A stretch of DNA of 64,000 nucleotides from positions 124,001 through 188,000 of the forward strand of contig NZ_JAIOKB010000002.1 of NCBI RefSeq assembly GCF_019898765.1. Reading direction: 5' to 3'. How positions within the stretch are numbered: position 1 is the stretch's first letter; each line of letters starts with the position of its first letter. Below the pieces are notes generated by a model. The model did no database searches, was not told where the DNA came from, and saw only the letters and a program-made list of their open reading frames with translations. Origin of the DNA: Sphingomonas yunnanensis (GTDB lineage Bacteria; Pseudomonadota; Alphaproteobacteria; Sphingomonadales; Sphingomonadaceae). Below are positions 1 to 7,357 of this stretch, in pieces. A program made the translations under genes and the position numbers.

Positions 1-513
1 GACGCCGCAACAGGTCTGCGTCGCGACGATCTCGCATGGCTGACTTGGGCCAGCGTTCGTGAATTCACCCTGGTCAAGGAAACAGCCAAGCGAAGCGGGG
101 GGAAGCGCCGCTTTGCCACGATCCCGCGGATCCCCGCCCTAGACGCCGTACTTGCGGACCTTCGAAACCGCCATAGAGATCCTGGCGTGGAAACGATATC
201 GGTGACGCGCTCGCGGCAACCTTGGAACCTCGACACCCTTACCCACGAGGTCACGAGGATCGTAGAGAAGGCCGGTGTTGTTCATATTGACGTGCCGGAG
301 AAGGACAAACCTCCTCGAACCCGCCGCAAGCACCTTCACGATGTCCGCGGTACCTTCGTGACACGGCTGATGACCACGACCGATCTGACTGACGAGGAAA
401 TCGCCGACATCATGGCCTGGTCGCCCGCGGATGTCCGAAGGATTCGGACGATCTACGTTGACGACCACCCGAGGAGTGTGGCACTTGGCCGCCGTATCGC
501 ACGGGGTCTGTAA
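1..513 (+). CDS. Tyrosine recombinase (integrase), C-terminal part, cut by left edge
   Basis: The frame is open from base 1 to a TAA at 511-513, giving 170 residues of a catalytic domain. The first arginine motif is seen as TGLRRDDL near the start. HxxR appears as HDVRG within KHLHDVRGTF, and the tail IRTIYVDD supplies the nucleophilic tyrosine. It should cut and rejoin DNA for integration or excision. It is only about 30% identical-looking by eye to the integrase at 679-1932 and points toward the tRNA-Gly from its 5' side. It therefore probably belongs to a different element lying to the left. Whether the N-terminal half is intact cannot be seen. Confidence 0.85.
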   Translation, partial: DAATGLRRDDLAWLTWASVREFTLVKETAKRSGGKRRFATIPRIPALDAVLADLRNRHRDPGVETISVTRSRQPWNLDTLTHEVTRIVEKAGVVHIDVPEKDKPPRTRRKHLHDVRGTFVTRLMTTTDLTDEEIADIMAWSPADVRRIRTIYVDDHPRSVALGRRIARGL

Positions 514-571
514 ACCGGAATTGTAAACCGGCGGCTCGCGAGCGGTCAGATCGGCGCTAAGTCGTTGATTC

Positions 572-645
572 GCGGGTGTAGCTCAATGGCAGAGCAGAAG
601 CTTCCCAAGCTTACGACGAGGGTTCGATTCCCTTCACCCGCTCCA
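572..645 (+). tRNA. tRNA-Gly (anticodon CCC)
   Basis: The acceptor arms GCGGGTG (572-578) and CACCCGC (635-641) pair. The D stem is GCTC/GAGC. The anticodon loop TTCCCAA (602-608) gives anticodon CCC. The T arm is GAGGG-TTCGATT-CCCTT, and CCA is encoded at 643-645. The anticodon stem has one weak pair at its outer end. Its 3' half serves as the integration target of the adjacent element, which regenerates the tRNA end on insertion. Confidence 0.95.
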
Positions 646-646
646 C
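601..646 (+). repeat. attL: 46-bp direct repeat in the 3' end of tRNA-Gly
   Basis: Bases 601-646 run from the anticodon stem through CCA plus one base. They are identical to 7358-7403. The match breaks at both sides (g/c before, g/t after), which defines the duplicated core. This is the classic footprint of tyrosine-integrase insertion into a tRNA 3' end; the integrase gene ends 33 bp inside. Confidence 0.93.
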
Positions 647-678
647 GATTTTTCGAAGCATTCTGAACGACTTAGGCA

Positions 679-1932
679 CTAGGCCGCGACAGTCAGCCTC
701 CCAGCCGTTGCGGTAAACTCGCGGCAAAATGCTCCGGGAGCGAGCGACTCGACCTCTTCGATGATGGATTCGGCCGCCGCGAGGGCCAGTCCCAAGTTGG
801 CTATGTCCCGGATAGCGTAGATATCGGAGATGTCGGCGCGGACGTGTCCAAGCATCATCTTGCCCTGCTGCCACTGGGCCTCCCCGATCCGCCCGCGCGC
901 GATCGTCGCCATGCTGCGACGAATGAGCTTCTCGCCCGCCTCCCCATGCTCGGGCAGCCCGATCGTAGTCGCCATGCGGTCCCAGGCTGCGCGGATCGAC
1001 GCCACCGGCAGCCAGACATCGCCCATGTCATTCAAGTACGGAGCGAACTGCCGTGCGATTGGCACCTTGGGTCGATGCTTCCGCGTCTGTCGCCGGTTGG
1101 GCGGGTTGAGGTCGAGGACGCCCGACGCTGAGTGCCACTGCCGCTTGCGGAGGTCGTAGAGCGCATCAGGACGCGCCCATGTGGCGACGGCCGCGCGGAG
1201 ATAGCGCAACAGGTTCGCGCGCTCCTCAATGCGTCGAGCGACGAGGTTCGCGTTGATCTCGTCGGGGTTGCGCCAGTGCCGAACCGACTTGTCGTCGGGC
1301 CGGAGGCAGTAGTTGAACATGGCGGCAATCGTTCGGACGTCGGCACGATACTGCGGCGATGCCGAAACCTCCTTTTGCTGGATGACAGCGAATCCAGCCT
1401 TCTGCCCGGGCGTGGCGTTAATGGCTGCCGCAAGCTGCATCAACGCTCCCTCGATCGAGGACAACGCCCGGTGCCGTTCCTCTCCGCCCCGCGAGCCACC
1501 GGTGATCTTCTCCGCGCCGAGCCACTCGCGGAAGGCATTGGCGAACTTCTCGTCCGCCTGGGCGGCGGTCATCGCTGGATTCTTCGTGTTGATGTAGCGC
1601 ACGACGTGACCGAGCCGGGTCCTCGCGGACTTCTCGCCAGCCTTACCCGCCGACAGCAAGAGGTAGTCGGCGATGAGCGACAACAGTAGCGGACTGCCCG
1701 ACGCCTCCCATGCCCGACCACAGGTCGGGCAATGGTGCGCACCCTCTGATTCGAGGAACTTCCGATCGACGGCTAGCCGCCCGGCTTCAGGATCGCGCGT
1801 AGCCGCGCTTGCGCTTCGCTCACGCTGTCGCTCGTGGTCATACCAGACGATCTCGAGGTTGCGCCCTGGCCGTTCGTAGAGGGCGAACTGGCCGCGCTGG
1901 TAGATCGGTTTCGGGCGTTTCGTTGCTGGCAT
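679..1932 (-). CDS. int: Tyrosine-type integrase of the tRNA-Gly element
   Basis: The protein has 417 residues. An N-terminal putative zinc-binding patch, HHCPTCGRAW, lies near residue 66, followed by a SAM-like arm/core-binding region. The C-terminal catalytic signature has LIRRS near 336-340, LGHVRAD with H363 and R365, and the candidate nucleophile Y372 in SDIYAIRD. The gene ends 33 bp from the attachment core and reads toward it, as in most tRNA-targeting islands. It would catalyse site-specific insertion and excision. The ATG at 1932 is preceded by an overlapping small ORF (1773-2084), suggesting coupled translation. The N-terminal zinc patch is not part of the standard integrase core. 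Confidence 0.88.
   Translation of the reverse strand: MPATKRPKPIYQRGQFALYERPGRNLEIVWYDHERQRERSASAATRDPEAGRLAVDRKFLESEGAHHCPTCGRAWEASGSPLLLSLIADYLLLSAGKAGEKSARTRLGHVVRYINTKNPAMTAAQADEKFANAFREWLGAEKITGGSRGGEERHRALSSIEGALMQLAAAINATPGQKAGFAVIQQKEVSASPQYRADVRTIAAMFNYCLRPDDKSVRHWRNPDEINANLVARRIEERANLLRYLRAAVATWARPDALYDLRKRQWHSASGVLDLNPPNRRQTRKHRPKVPIARQFAPYLNDMGDVWLPVASIRAAWDRMATTIGLPEHGEAGEKLIRRSMATIARGRIGEAQWQQGKMMLGHVRADISDIYAIRDIANLGLALAAAESIIEEVESLAPGAFCREFTATAGRLTVAA
709..728 (+). promoter_or_regulatory. Candidate integrase arm-type sites, left end
   Basis: TGCGGTAAA (709-717) is followed 11 bp later by CGCGGCAAA (720-728). The same arrangement, with the same 11-bp period and flanking GT/A bases, recurs at 7246-7265 inside the right end. 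The left copy lies within the last codons of the integrase gene. Tandem short sites near both ends fit arm-type binding sites for an integrase or excision factor; this is inference. Confidence 0.45.
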
Positions 1933-2084
1933 TGGGTCCTCTGGTATTCGGCAACGGCCTGGCGGAACACGTCATAGGCTCCGGTCGATACGAACAGGTC
2001 AAGGTCATCCGCCGAAAGCTGGATGCCCTTGCCTGCTTCGATCTTCCGGGAGAAGCGGCGGTCGAGGTCGGGGAGCGACGCCAT
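1773..2084 (-). CDS. Small hypothetical protein between rep and int
   Basis: 103 residues, starting MASLPDLDRR. The ATG at 2084 overlaps the TGA of the frameshifted rep reading frame (TGATG), pointing to translational coupling. The first 60 residues look like real protein: charged, with a DDLDLFV stretch and a probable helix. The last 50 overlap the integrase start and have low-complexity, shadow-like composition. I do not recognise the family. The position between replication and integration genes would suit a small regulator or excision factor, but no helix-turn-helix is obvious. Confidence 0.5.
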   Translation of the reverse strand: MASLPDLDRRFSRKIEAGKGIQLSADDLDLFVSTGAYDVFRQAVAEYQRTQCQQRNARNRSTSAASSPSTNGQGATSRSSGMTTSDSVSEAQARLRAILKPGG

Positions 2085-3177
2085 CACGACGCCTCCCATC
2101 CCAGGATTGCCGGCCCCTGCACGTCGTAAGAGCCACGATCGTTTGGGGTCCAGTCGCCAGCCTTGATCCGCTCGCGGATGATGGCAGCGACCTCCTCTTC
2201 CATCTCGGCGAAGAAGAGGCGCAGTCCTTCACGCCAGCTTGCGGCGCGGCCGGGCACGATGAGGTTGTCGCGGGCGAGCTTGCCCCCTCGAACATGTGCC
2301 GCGCATACTGGCCGGTCATGAAGCGGTGAGTGCGTTCCCACTCGGTTTCGGTGCGCGGAGCCACTCGGATGCCCTCCGGCTGCCACGCTCCGCCCGAGAA
2401 CACGCCGATCAGGTGGCGCGACCACTTCGTTGCGCCCCACGTTTCCTCCGCAGTCTTGGTCGCGAAGGTGGTCTTGGCGTCCTTCTGCGGCCGCACTTGC
2501 AGCTCCAGGCGGACCCATTCCGGGTCGGCGCCGCAGTCTGGGAACCTCCCGAGTTGCTCAAAGCCCTTCTGGTACAGGCGAGCCATGACGGGGGAATTGC
2601 GGCTCCCCATATAGTAGGTCGCGCCTTTCAGGGGATTGTCGGGCTTCATTAGCAGCCCGGAATCCATGCCGCGCACGTCCATCACCAGCTGGCAGGTCTT
2701 CAGCGCCGCGCCCCACACTTCGGGACCAGCGAAGTCGATGGCAGCGTCAATCCTGGTGACGCGGTGATCCGGTTGGAGGCGGCGCAGCAACTCGGCGAAC
2801 GGCGCCGCGTGTCGGGACGTGGCCTTCACATTCGGTTTCGGATTGCCACCGTGCAGGATGGTCAGTTCGACGCCGCCGCGATTGTCCACGAACTCGGTGC
2901 GCTTCTGGTAGCCGGACGTGCCGCTATCGACATGGCGCAACTGGAACGGCTTGAGATGATCCGCCAGCATCTCGGAGACCTTCCGCACATACTGCGGGCC
3001 GGTCTGACGATCATCACCGGGTAGCGTGGCCTGATACCAGTCGAAGGTGCAGGAGGTGACCTGACGGTCATCCTCCTGGTCTTTTTTGGCCTTCCAGGGG
3101 AACGTAACGCGCGAAGTGACCCCCATGTTATAGGATGGGGGTCCTTGATCGTTGGGCCCGAGGCGAAGTCGGGTCAT
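2084..3177 (-). CDS. rep: Replication initiation factor (Rep_trans / RstA-like), frameshifted
   Basis: From ATG 3177 the protein reads as a rolling-circle initiator of the Rep_trans family. It shows FDWYQATLP, VTRIDAAIDF, TYYMGSRNS with ARLYQKG, and WVRLELQVRP in order. At about residue 297 the frame breaks in a run of five Gs (minus strand of 2283-2287). In the original frame the tail becomes low-complexity and runs on to 2005. In the -1 frame a natural tail follows (GGKLARDNLI...GWEAS) and stops at 2084. One missing G, a sequencing error, or -1 slippage would each explain it. The start overlaps the upstream small ORF by ATGA. The likely role is nicking and replication of the excised circle. 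Confidence 0.7.
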
Positions 3178-3362
3178 CGGCTGTCCTCCCGATCGGAGAG
3201 ACGGTCGGGATTCGGGTCCGCGTAAGGCACGATTATGATGGTCGCGGACGTGGCTTTAAACGCCGCAATCTGGCTTCGAAGGGTATCGCGCAGAGAGGAC
3301 CGACGACCACCACTGTCGAGCGTCGTCGGTTCACCTTGCGGTGCTTCGGCAGTTGGAGACAT
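3174..3362 (-). CDS. Small hypothetical protein upstream of rep
   Basis: 62 residues from ATG 3362 (a GTG at 3371 would add three). The sequence starts MSPTAEAPQG and ends NPDRLSDREDSR. Its TGA overlaps the rep ATG in an ATGA at 3174-3177, a strong sign that both are translated together. It has one hydrophobic stretch (TIIIVPYA) and no recognised domain. It is probably the first gene of the minus-strand replication/integration operon, but a leader peptide serving only for coupling is equally possible. Confidence 0.45.
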   Translation of the reverse strand: MSPTAEAPQGEPTTLDSGGRRSSLRDTLRSQIAAFKATSATIIIVPYADPNPDRLSDREDSR

Positions 3363-3715
3363 GTTCGTCACCGAGAAGAGGCGACGTCATCCCGATCTAT
3401 GGCTCACGCAGCCAATAAGCAGGAGACGTCTGATGCCCCCAAACTTTTCTTCTCGGTCGCAAGCGCCGCAGAGCCGATCCGCCTTTGATCCTCGACCCGT
3501 GCCGCGATGCGGTCGTTCTTCGGGAGGCCCCACGGTTACGTGTTGCGAGCGCGACGTGATTTCCGCAGGCTGCTGGTGCCTGGGGTCAATGACCGCTCTA
3601 CAAGATATGCCTCGCGACATATCAGGTCCGGGAACAATGCCCCTCGGCGGCAAGAATCAATATAGGCGCGTTCCCGGAACATATCAACAACGATTTGGGC
3701 ATAGCAGTCGTCCTT

Positions 3716-3769
3716 GCGCCTTGCCCGGAGACGCCGCCCCGCACGGCTGGGCGTCGGAGGGCAAGGCGC
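3716..3769. repeat. Long interrupted hairpin in the candidate origin region
   Basis: GCGCCTTGCCC (3716-3726) pairs with GGGCAAGGCGC (3759-3769). After a symmetrical gga/gga internal loop, GACGCC (3730-3735) pairs with GGCGTC (3750-3755) around a 14-nt apical loop. That makes 17 Watson-Crick pairs in a 54-nt structure. It has no T-run, so it is not a typical terminator. It resembles single-strand or nick-site structures of rolling-circle elements. Confidence 0.6.
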
Positions 3770-3916
3770 TCGCCCGCTAGGGCGATTGGCGGGGTCCAGG
3801 GGGTGCAGCCACCTCGGCGAAGGGGAATTAGGCTCGCGTAATTCCGTCCTGAGTGACGGAGTTGCTTCGCAACCCCTCGTCGCGAAATGACCGACGGGGT
3901 GATTCCCATGGCTGAC

Positions 3917-3944
3917 TATGACGGGTATCATGATACCCGTCATA
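3917..3944. promoter_or_regulatory. Perfect 28-bp palindrome upstream of the relaxase gene
   Basis: The half-site TATGACGGGTATCA (3917-3930) is followed directly by its exact reverse complement (3931-3944). It ends 2 bp before the GGAGAGG ribosome binding site of the relaxase (ATG 3955). It could be an operator for a dimeric repressor, or the relaxase-binding palindrome of oriT, since MobV proteins are known to bind and repress at their own oriT/promoter. Confidence 0.65.
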
Positions 3945-3954
3945 GGAGAGGATT

Positions 3955-5106
3955 ATGAAAGCGTTCGCGATCATTCGGCATCAGAAGATCAAGGCTGGTC
4001 GCCACCTCGTCGCGACAGGCTTGCACAACGCGCGGGGGATCGAGACTCCGAATGCCAACAAGGGCGCGCCGCCGGTCGAGATCATGGTCGGAACGAAGAA
4101 GCCCTGGAGAGACGTGACGAGCGTTATGGACCGGTTGGGTATCGCCAAGGTCCGCAAGAACGGCAACGTAGCCATCGAGGTCATCCTTGGGGCGTCGCCG
4201 GAATGGTGGTCTTCACATGGATGGCGATCCGGCATCATCCCATCCGGCGCCACTTTGGACGTTATCGAAGCATGGAAGGCGGATCAGCTCGCCTATTTAC
4301 GATCGCGGTTCGGCGAGCACCTGATCGCCTCCGTCGTGTTTCACCAAGATGAGGCCTCGCCGCATGTGCATGCGCTGATCGTCCCGGCTCAATTCCGCCA
4401 AGATGGACGGGAGAAGGGAGACGACGCCGGCCCCGCGTGGCGGCTTTCGACCGAGAAGATGTTGCCGGGGCCGAACGCCATGAAGGCGATCGTAACCGAC
4501 TACGCCGGACGCATGGCGAGCTTCGGCTTGGTGCGCGGGGAGGACCGGCCAGCGGGCACGACGAGGCACAAGCCGTTGAAGGAGTGGCAGGCCGAACAGG
4601 CCGACTTATCGAATAAGTTGGGGAGAGAGTTCATGAGACAGATCGACGTGACAGAGGAAGCTCACAAAGAGGCTGAGCGCATCAAGCGCGAGGCAAATGA
4701 TTACGTAGCGAGGATCAGGCTCATTGCGGAGACCGAGGCAAAGGAAGCACGCGAACTTATCGTGATGAGGGAAGAAATCCTGCGCCGAAAAGAGGATGCG
4801 GCCAGTGCCGTAAGGCAGGAAATCCGGGCGGAGCACACGCGCGTCATGGAAATCGCGCAAGCCGCAGAGGTTGAGCGACGCGCCCTGCAAACGGCGAGGG
4901 ATCGGTTGGAAACCATGATTTCCAAAGTTGAAACGATGCTGGAACCGATCCGGCGGCACGCGGCAAAATGGCTTGAGTCCTCGCCGCTTGTTCGACAAGC
5001 CATTGGTCCGAGGGGGCGTGAAGCGGTCGCGGTTGTGGGTTCTGAAGACGTGGCAAATCTTGCCGCTATGAAGCTACACCTGCAGTCCGATGGCAAGGCT
5101 CGCTAG
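3955..5106 (+). CDS. mobV: MobV-family relaxase (Mob/Pre)
   Basis: 383 residues, with a GGAGAGG ribosome binding site just before the ATG. The N-terminal relaxase domain (about 1-190) has motif I as HNARGIETPNANK (H24 is the candidate catalytic histidine). The metal-binding motif is HQDEASPHVH (residues 130-139), the hallmark HxDExxPHxH of MobV. Residues about 195-310 are long charged helices, likely a coiled coil for dimerization. It would nick oriT and pilot the strand through a helper conjugation system. It heads the plus-strand module; no mobilization accessory gene follows. Confidence 0.88.
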   Translation: MKAFAIIRHQKIKAGRHLVATGLHNARGIETPNANKGAPPVEIMVGTKKPWRDVTSVMDRLGIAKVRKNGNVAIEVILGASPEWWSSHGWRSGIIPSGATLDVIEAWKADQLAYLRSRFGEHLIASVVFHQDEASPHVHALIVPAQFRQDGREKGDDAGPAWRLSTEKMLPGPNAMKAIVTDYAGRMASFGLVRGEDRPAGTTRHKPLKEWQAEQADLSNKLGREFMRQIDVTEEAHKEAERIKREANDYVARIRLIAETEAKEARELIVMREEILRRKEDAASAVRQEIRAEHTRVMEIAQAAEVERRALQTARDRLETMISKVETMLEPIRRHAAKWLESSPLVRQAIGPRGREAVAVVGSEDVANLAAMKLHLQSDGKAR

Positions 5107-5263
5107 TGCGATCCACGACCTCGTATACGGGGCCGGGCTCCGCACCCCAGCGCGGCCACAGGGCCATCTCCCACTAGACAATGCGCCCACGGCTGCGCAT
5201 ATCGTTTCGTGAACCTTTTTGTGGCAATCGCCGCATAATTGGCCGTTGAAAGCGATACTGAAC
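5107..5263 (+). promoter_or_regulatory. Spacer and probable promoter region before the defence pair
   Basis: These 157 bp between the relaxase stop and the ATPase start carry no gene. Base composition falls here from element-average to clearly AT-rich, so the following two genes probably form a separately acquired cargo with its own promoter. No box could be assigned with confidence. Confidence 0.35.
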
Positions 5264-6574
5264 ATGATCATCGATCTATCGATGTCGAATTTTCGATCTT
5301 TCCAAGAAGATCAGATGTTAAGCATGAACGTCGAGGGCGCGCGCACCAGGCATTCGTCGAATTTTACCCTGATTGAAGAGGGCCGTATTGGCGTTCTTCG
5401 CTCTGCCGCGATCCTTGGAGCAAATGCTTCCGGCAAGTCCAACCTGCTCACGGCTTTGATGGCGGTGAAGTGGATTGTTCAATCCTCAGGTGGCAGAAAG
5501 GAAGGCCAATCCATTCCGCCATATGAGCCTTTTCGTCTGTCGAAGGCAGGACAGAGTCAACCTGTGCGCCTTGAGATCGAGTTCGTTGTGCCATCGGGCG
5601 TGAGATACCGCTATGAACTAGCTTTTTCGAAGAACAGGATTCTTGAAGAGCGCCTGTATTCGTATGCGCGTCGTGTTCGAGCAACGATCTTTGAGCGCGG
5701 TCCCGACGACACATGGGAAACTATAAAGTTTGGGGGAAACTTCAAAGGTGGGAATCGACGATTTCCATTCTTTCCCAATGCGGCGTATCTTTCTCGTGCC
5801 GGAAATGACGCTTCCTCTCCGGAGTTTATCAGGGAAATTTATAGGTATTTCGCTGATATTTCTAACATCCCGGCCGGCAACAATCTATTCTCACTTCTTC
5901 CCCTGACTGACGCATCGACTTTGGCGGCAGTCAGCGAATTAGTCTGCCTGGCTGACACTGGCGTGACCAAGGTTACAATGGAAGAGAAGGAAGGCGCGGA
6001 CGACATAAAGCTGCCAGACGGCATGCCTGAAGACCTAAAAGAGATAATCCTAGCGCAAAATAGGCTGTCTGCCCGGTATTGGATACAGTCGCAATCTGGA
6101 GACCTCATCGCTTTCGATTCTGATGAGATGTCTGATGGGACAACACGCCTCCTCCATATTCTACCCTTAGTGCTTGAAACATTTGAAAAGGGCGCCGTCC
6201 TAGCGTTCGACGAAATCGATGCTCATTTCCATACTGACATAGTTGATTTGATCTTGCGCCTTTTTCATGATGATCAGATCAATAGGAGAGGTGCGCAAAT
6301 TATATTTACTACCCACGACACCAACATACTGGACTCGTCATCGCTTCGCCGTGATCAGATCTGGTTCGTCACCAAAGACAAGGGCTCATCATCCCTGAAG
6401 AGTCTGGATGAATACGATCGTAAATACGTGCGTCACGACAGCCCCTTCGAATCATTTTATCGGGATGGAAGGTTGGGCGCACTTCCCAGAGTTTCCTACG
6501 GTAAGGTCAAAGAAGCTATTTTGGGCGCGCTTGCAGCTAAAGCGTCGTTCCAACAGGACGTCGCCGATGCCTAA
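5264..6574 (+). CDS. rloA: AAA/ABC-type ATPase, RloA / AbiLi-like
   Basis: 436 residues from ATG 5264 (an upstream in-frame start at 5219 lacks a better site). The order MSNFRSF - GANASGKSN (Walker A, residues 52-60) - SDGTTRLLHI (signature-like) - VLAFDEIDAHFH (Walker B) - FTTHDTNILD (H-loop) is that of the AAA_15/21 overcoming-lysogenization-type ATPases. Its stop overlaps the next gene by 8 nt. Together they match RloA-RloB, and the AbiLi-AbiLii abortive-infection pair of Lactococcus. The ATPase presumably senses infection and licenses the partner. Lower GC than the neighbours supports transfer. Confidence 0.85.
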   Translation: MIIDLSMSNFRSFQEDQMLSMNVEGARTRHSSNFTLIEEGRIGVLRSAAILGANASGKSNLLTALMAVKWIVQSSGGRKEGQSIPPYEPFRLSKAGQSQPVRLEIEFVVPSGVRYRYELAFSKNRILEERLYSYARRVRATIFERGPDDTWETIKFGGNFKGGNRRFPFFPNAAYLSRAGNDASSPEFIREIYRYFADISNIPAGNNLFSLLPLTDASTLAAVSELVCLADTGVTKVTMEEKEGADDIKLPDGMPEDLKEIILAQNRLSARYWIQSQSGDLIAFDSDEMSDGTTRLLHILPLVLETFEKGAVLAFDEIDAHFHTDIVDLILRLFHDDQINRRGAQIIFTTHDTNILDSSSLRRDQIWFVTKDKGSSSLKSLDEYDRKYVRHDSPFESFYRDGRLGALPRVSYGKVKEAILGALAAKASFQQDVADA

Positions 6575-7214
6575 GCCCCGCAAGCCGGCAAACCAGAAGC
6601 CTCTAAAAACACTCAAGATTTTTTGCGAAGGCGAGAAGACGGAGCCGAATTATCTTAAGGGATATATCGCCACTCTCGATAGCGAAGCGCGCAAATCTGT
6701 CGTGGAAGTGGAGCCGACGCGTAAGAATACAGCAGTTCAGCTTGTCGACGAGGCGATCAAGGCAAAGAAGTCTGCGGATTCTTTACCTGAGGACGAGTTT
6801 TGGGTCGTTTATGATCGGGAAAGTATCGCGAAATATTCTGATGAGCTTCATTCAAGAGCTATTAGCAAGGCAAGCGGCGCAGATGTCAAGGTCGCGCTGT
6901 GCAATGTGTGCTTTGAATATTGGATCCTTCTTCATTTCATTGACACTGATGCGCCCTATCAAAATTTCGACGATCTGAAGAAGAATAGCGCGCTTAACCA
7001 GGAGGTCAAAAAGGTTTGTGGCTGCGACTATGACAAATCTTCAGCATCACTGTTTGACTCGATAAAGAAGCTGATCCCGGACGCCAAGCGGCGAGGCGCG
7101 CGCTTGAACAAGCGCGGCGTCGAGAACGCCGAATCCGGCCGGAGCAAGCCATATCAAATCAATCCCTATGTCGGGATTGTCGATTTGTTAGACGCCATCG
7201 ATAAATTCACGTGA
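6567..7214 (+). CDS. rloB: RloB-like protein (AbiLii-like effector)
   Basis: 215 residues from ATG 6567, which lies inside the end of the ATPase gene (8-nt overlap). Family landmarks are FCEGEKTEPNYLKGY near the start, the acidic EFWVVYDRES, CNVCFEYWILLHF (usually N-P-C-F-E-x-W), and a C-terminal NPYVG. RloB has a Toprim-like fold related to the nuclease part of OLD proteins, so the glutamate and aspartate motifs are candidate metal ligands. The likely role is a nuclease effector working with the ATPase. Target and trigger are unknown. Confidence 0.82.
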   Translation: MPKPRKPANQKPLKTLKIFCEGEKTEPNYLKGYIATLDSEARKSVVEVEPTRKNTAVQLVDEAIKAKKSADSLPEDEFWVVYDRESIAKYSDELHSRAISKASGADVKVALCNVCFEYWILLHFIDTDAPYQNFDDLKKNSALNQEVKKVCGCDYDKSSASLFDSIKKLIPDAKRRGARLNKRGVENAESGRSKPYQINPYVGIVDLLDAIDKFT

Positions 7215-7245
7215 CCCAGCAGGCTGCCCCCTGGGGTAGACAGGT

Positions 7246-7265
7246 TGCGGTAAATCTGCGGTAAA
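7246..7265 (+). promoter_or_regulatory. Candidate integrase arm-type sites, right end
   Basis: TGCGGTAAA occurs twice, at 7246-7254 and 7257-7265, 92 bp before the attR core. The surrounding bases match the left-end pair at 709-728 in about 19 of 22 positions. The rest of 7215-7357 has no gene and lies between the rloB stop and attR. Confidence 0.45.
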
Positions 7266-7357
7266 AGCGCTCGATGTTTCTGGTCTGTTCTCGATTTTAG
7301 AGCCTTACTCGAGCGTATTCGTGAACTTTTCCTCTCCTTGGCATCAATCCACCTTGC

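Larger units (their letters stand above)
3372..3954. other. Non-coding divergent control region of the element (candidate oriT / replication origin)
   Basis: No convincing gene is present in 583 bp; the frames that stay open here have poor composition. It contains many inverted repeats: TCCGGGAAC/GTTCCCGGA (3627-3635/3670-3678), a large hairpin (3716-3769), GGAATTA/TAATTCC (3824-3830/3839-3845), TCCGTC/GACGGA (3843-3848/3855-3860), GTTGC/GCAAC (3861-3865/3869-3873), and a 28-bp palindrome (3917-3944). It lies between a Rep gene and a MobV relaxase gene. In MobV systems oriT lies just upstream of mob, so an oriT and/or double-strand origin is the natural reading. Confidence 0.55.

Noticed and set aside
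2005..2083. Extension of Rep in its original frame to 2005
   Set aside because: The tail after the G5 run is Ser/Pro/Arg-rich and antisense-like; the -1 frame gives a protein-like tail and a coupled stop at 2084.
3235..3780. 181-residue plus-strand frame in the element's control region
   Set aside because: No ribosome site, no domain, and it runs through several inverted repeats; treated as non-coding.
3536..3943. 135-residue minus-strand frame starting in the palindrome
   Set aside because: Start lies inside the 28-bp palindrome and composition is random; no family resemblance.
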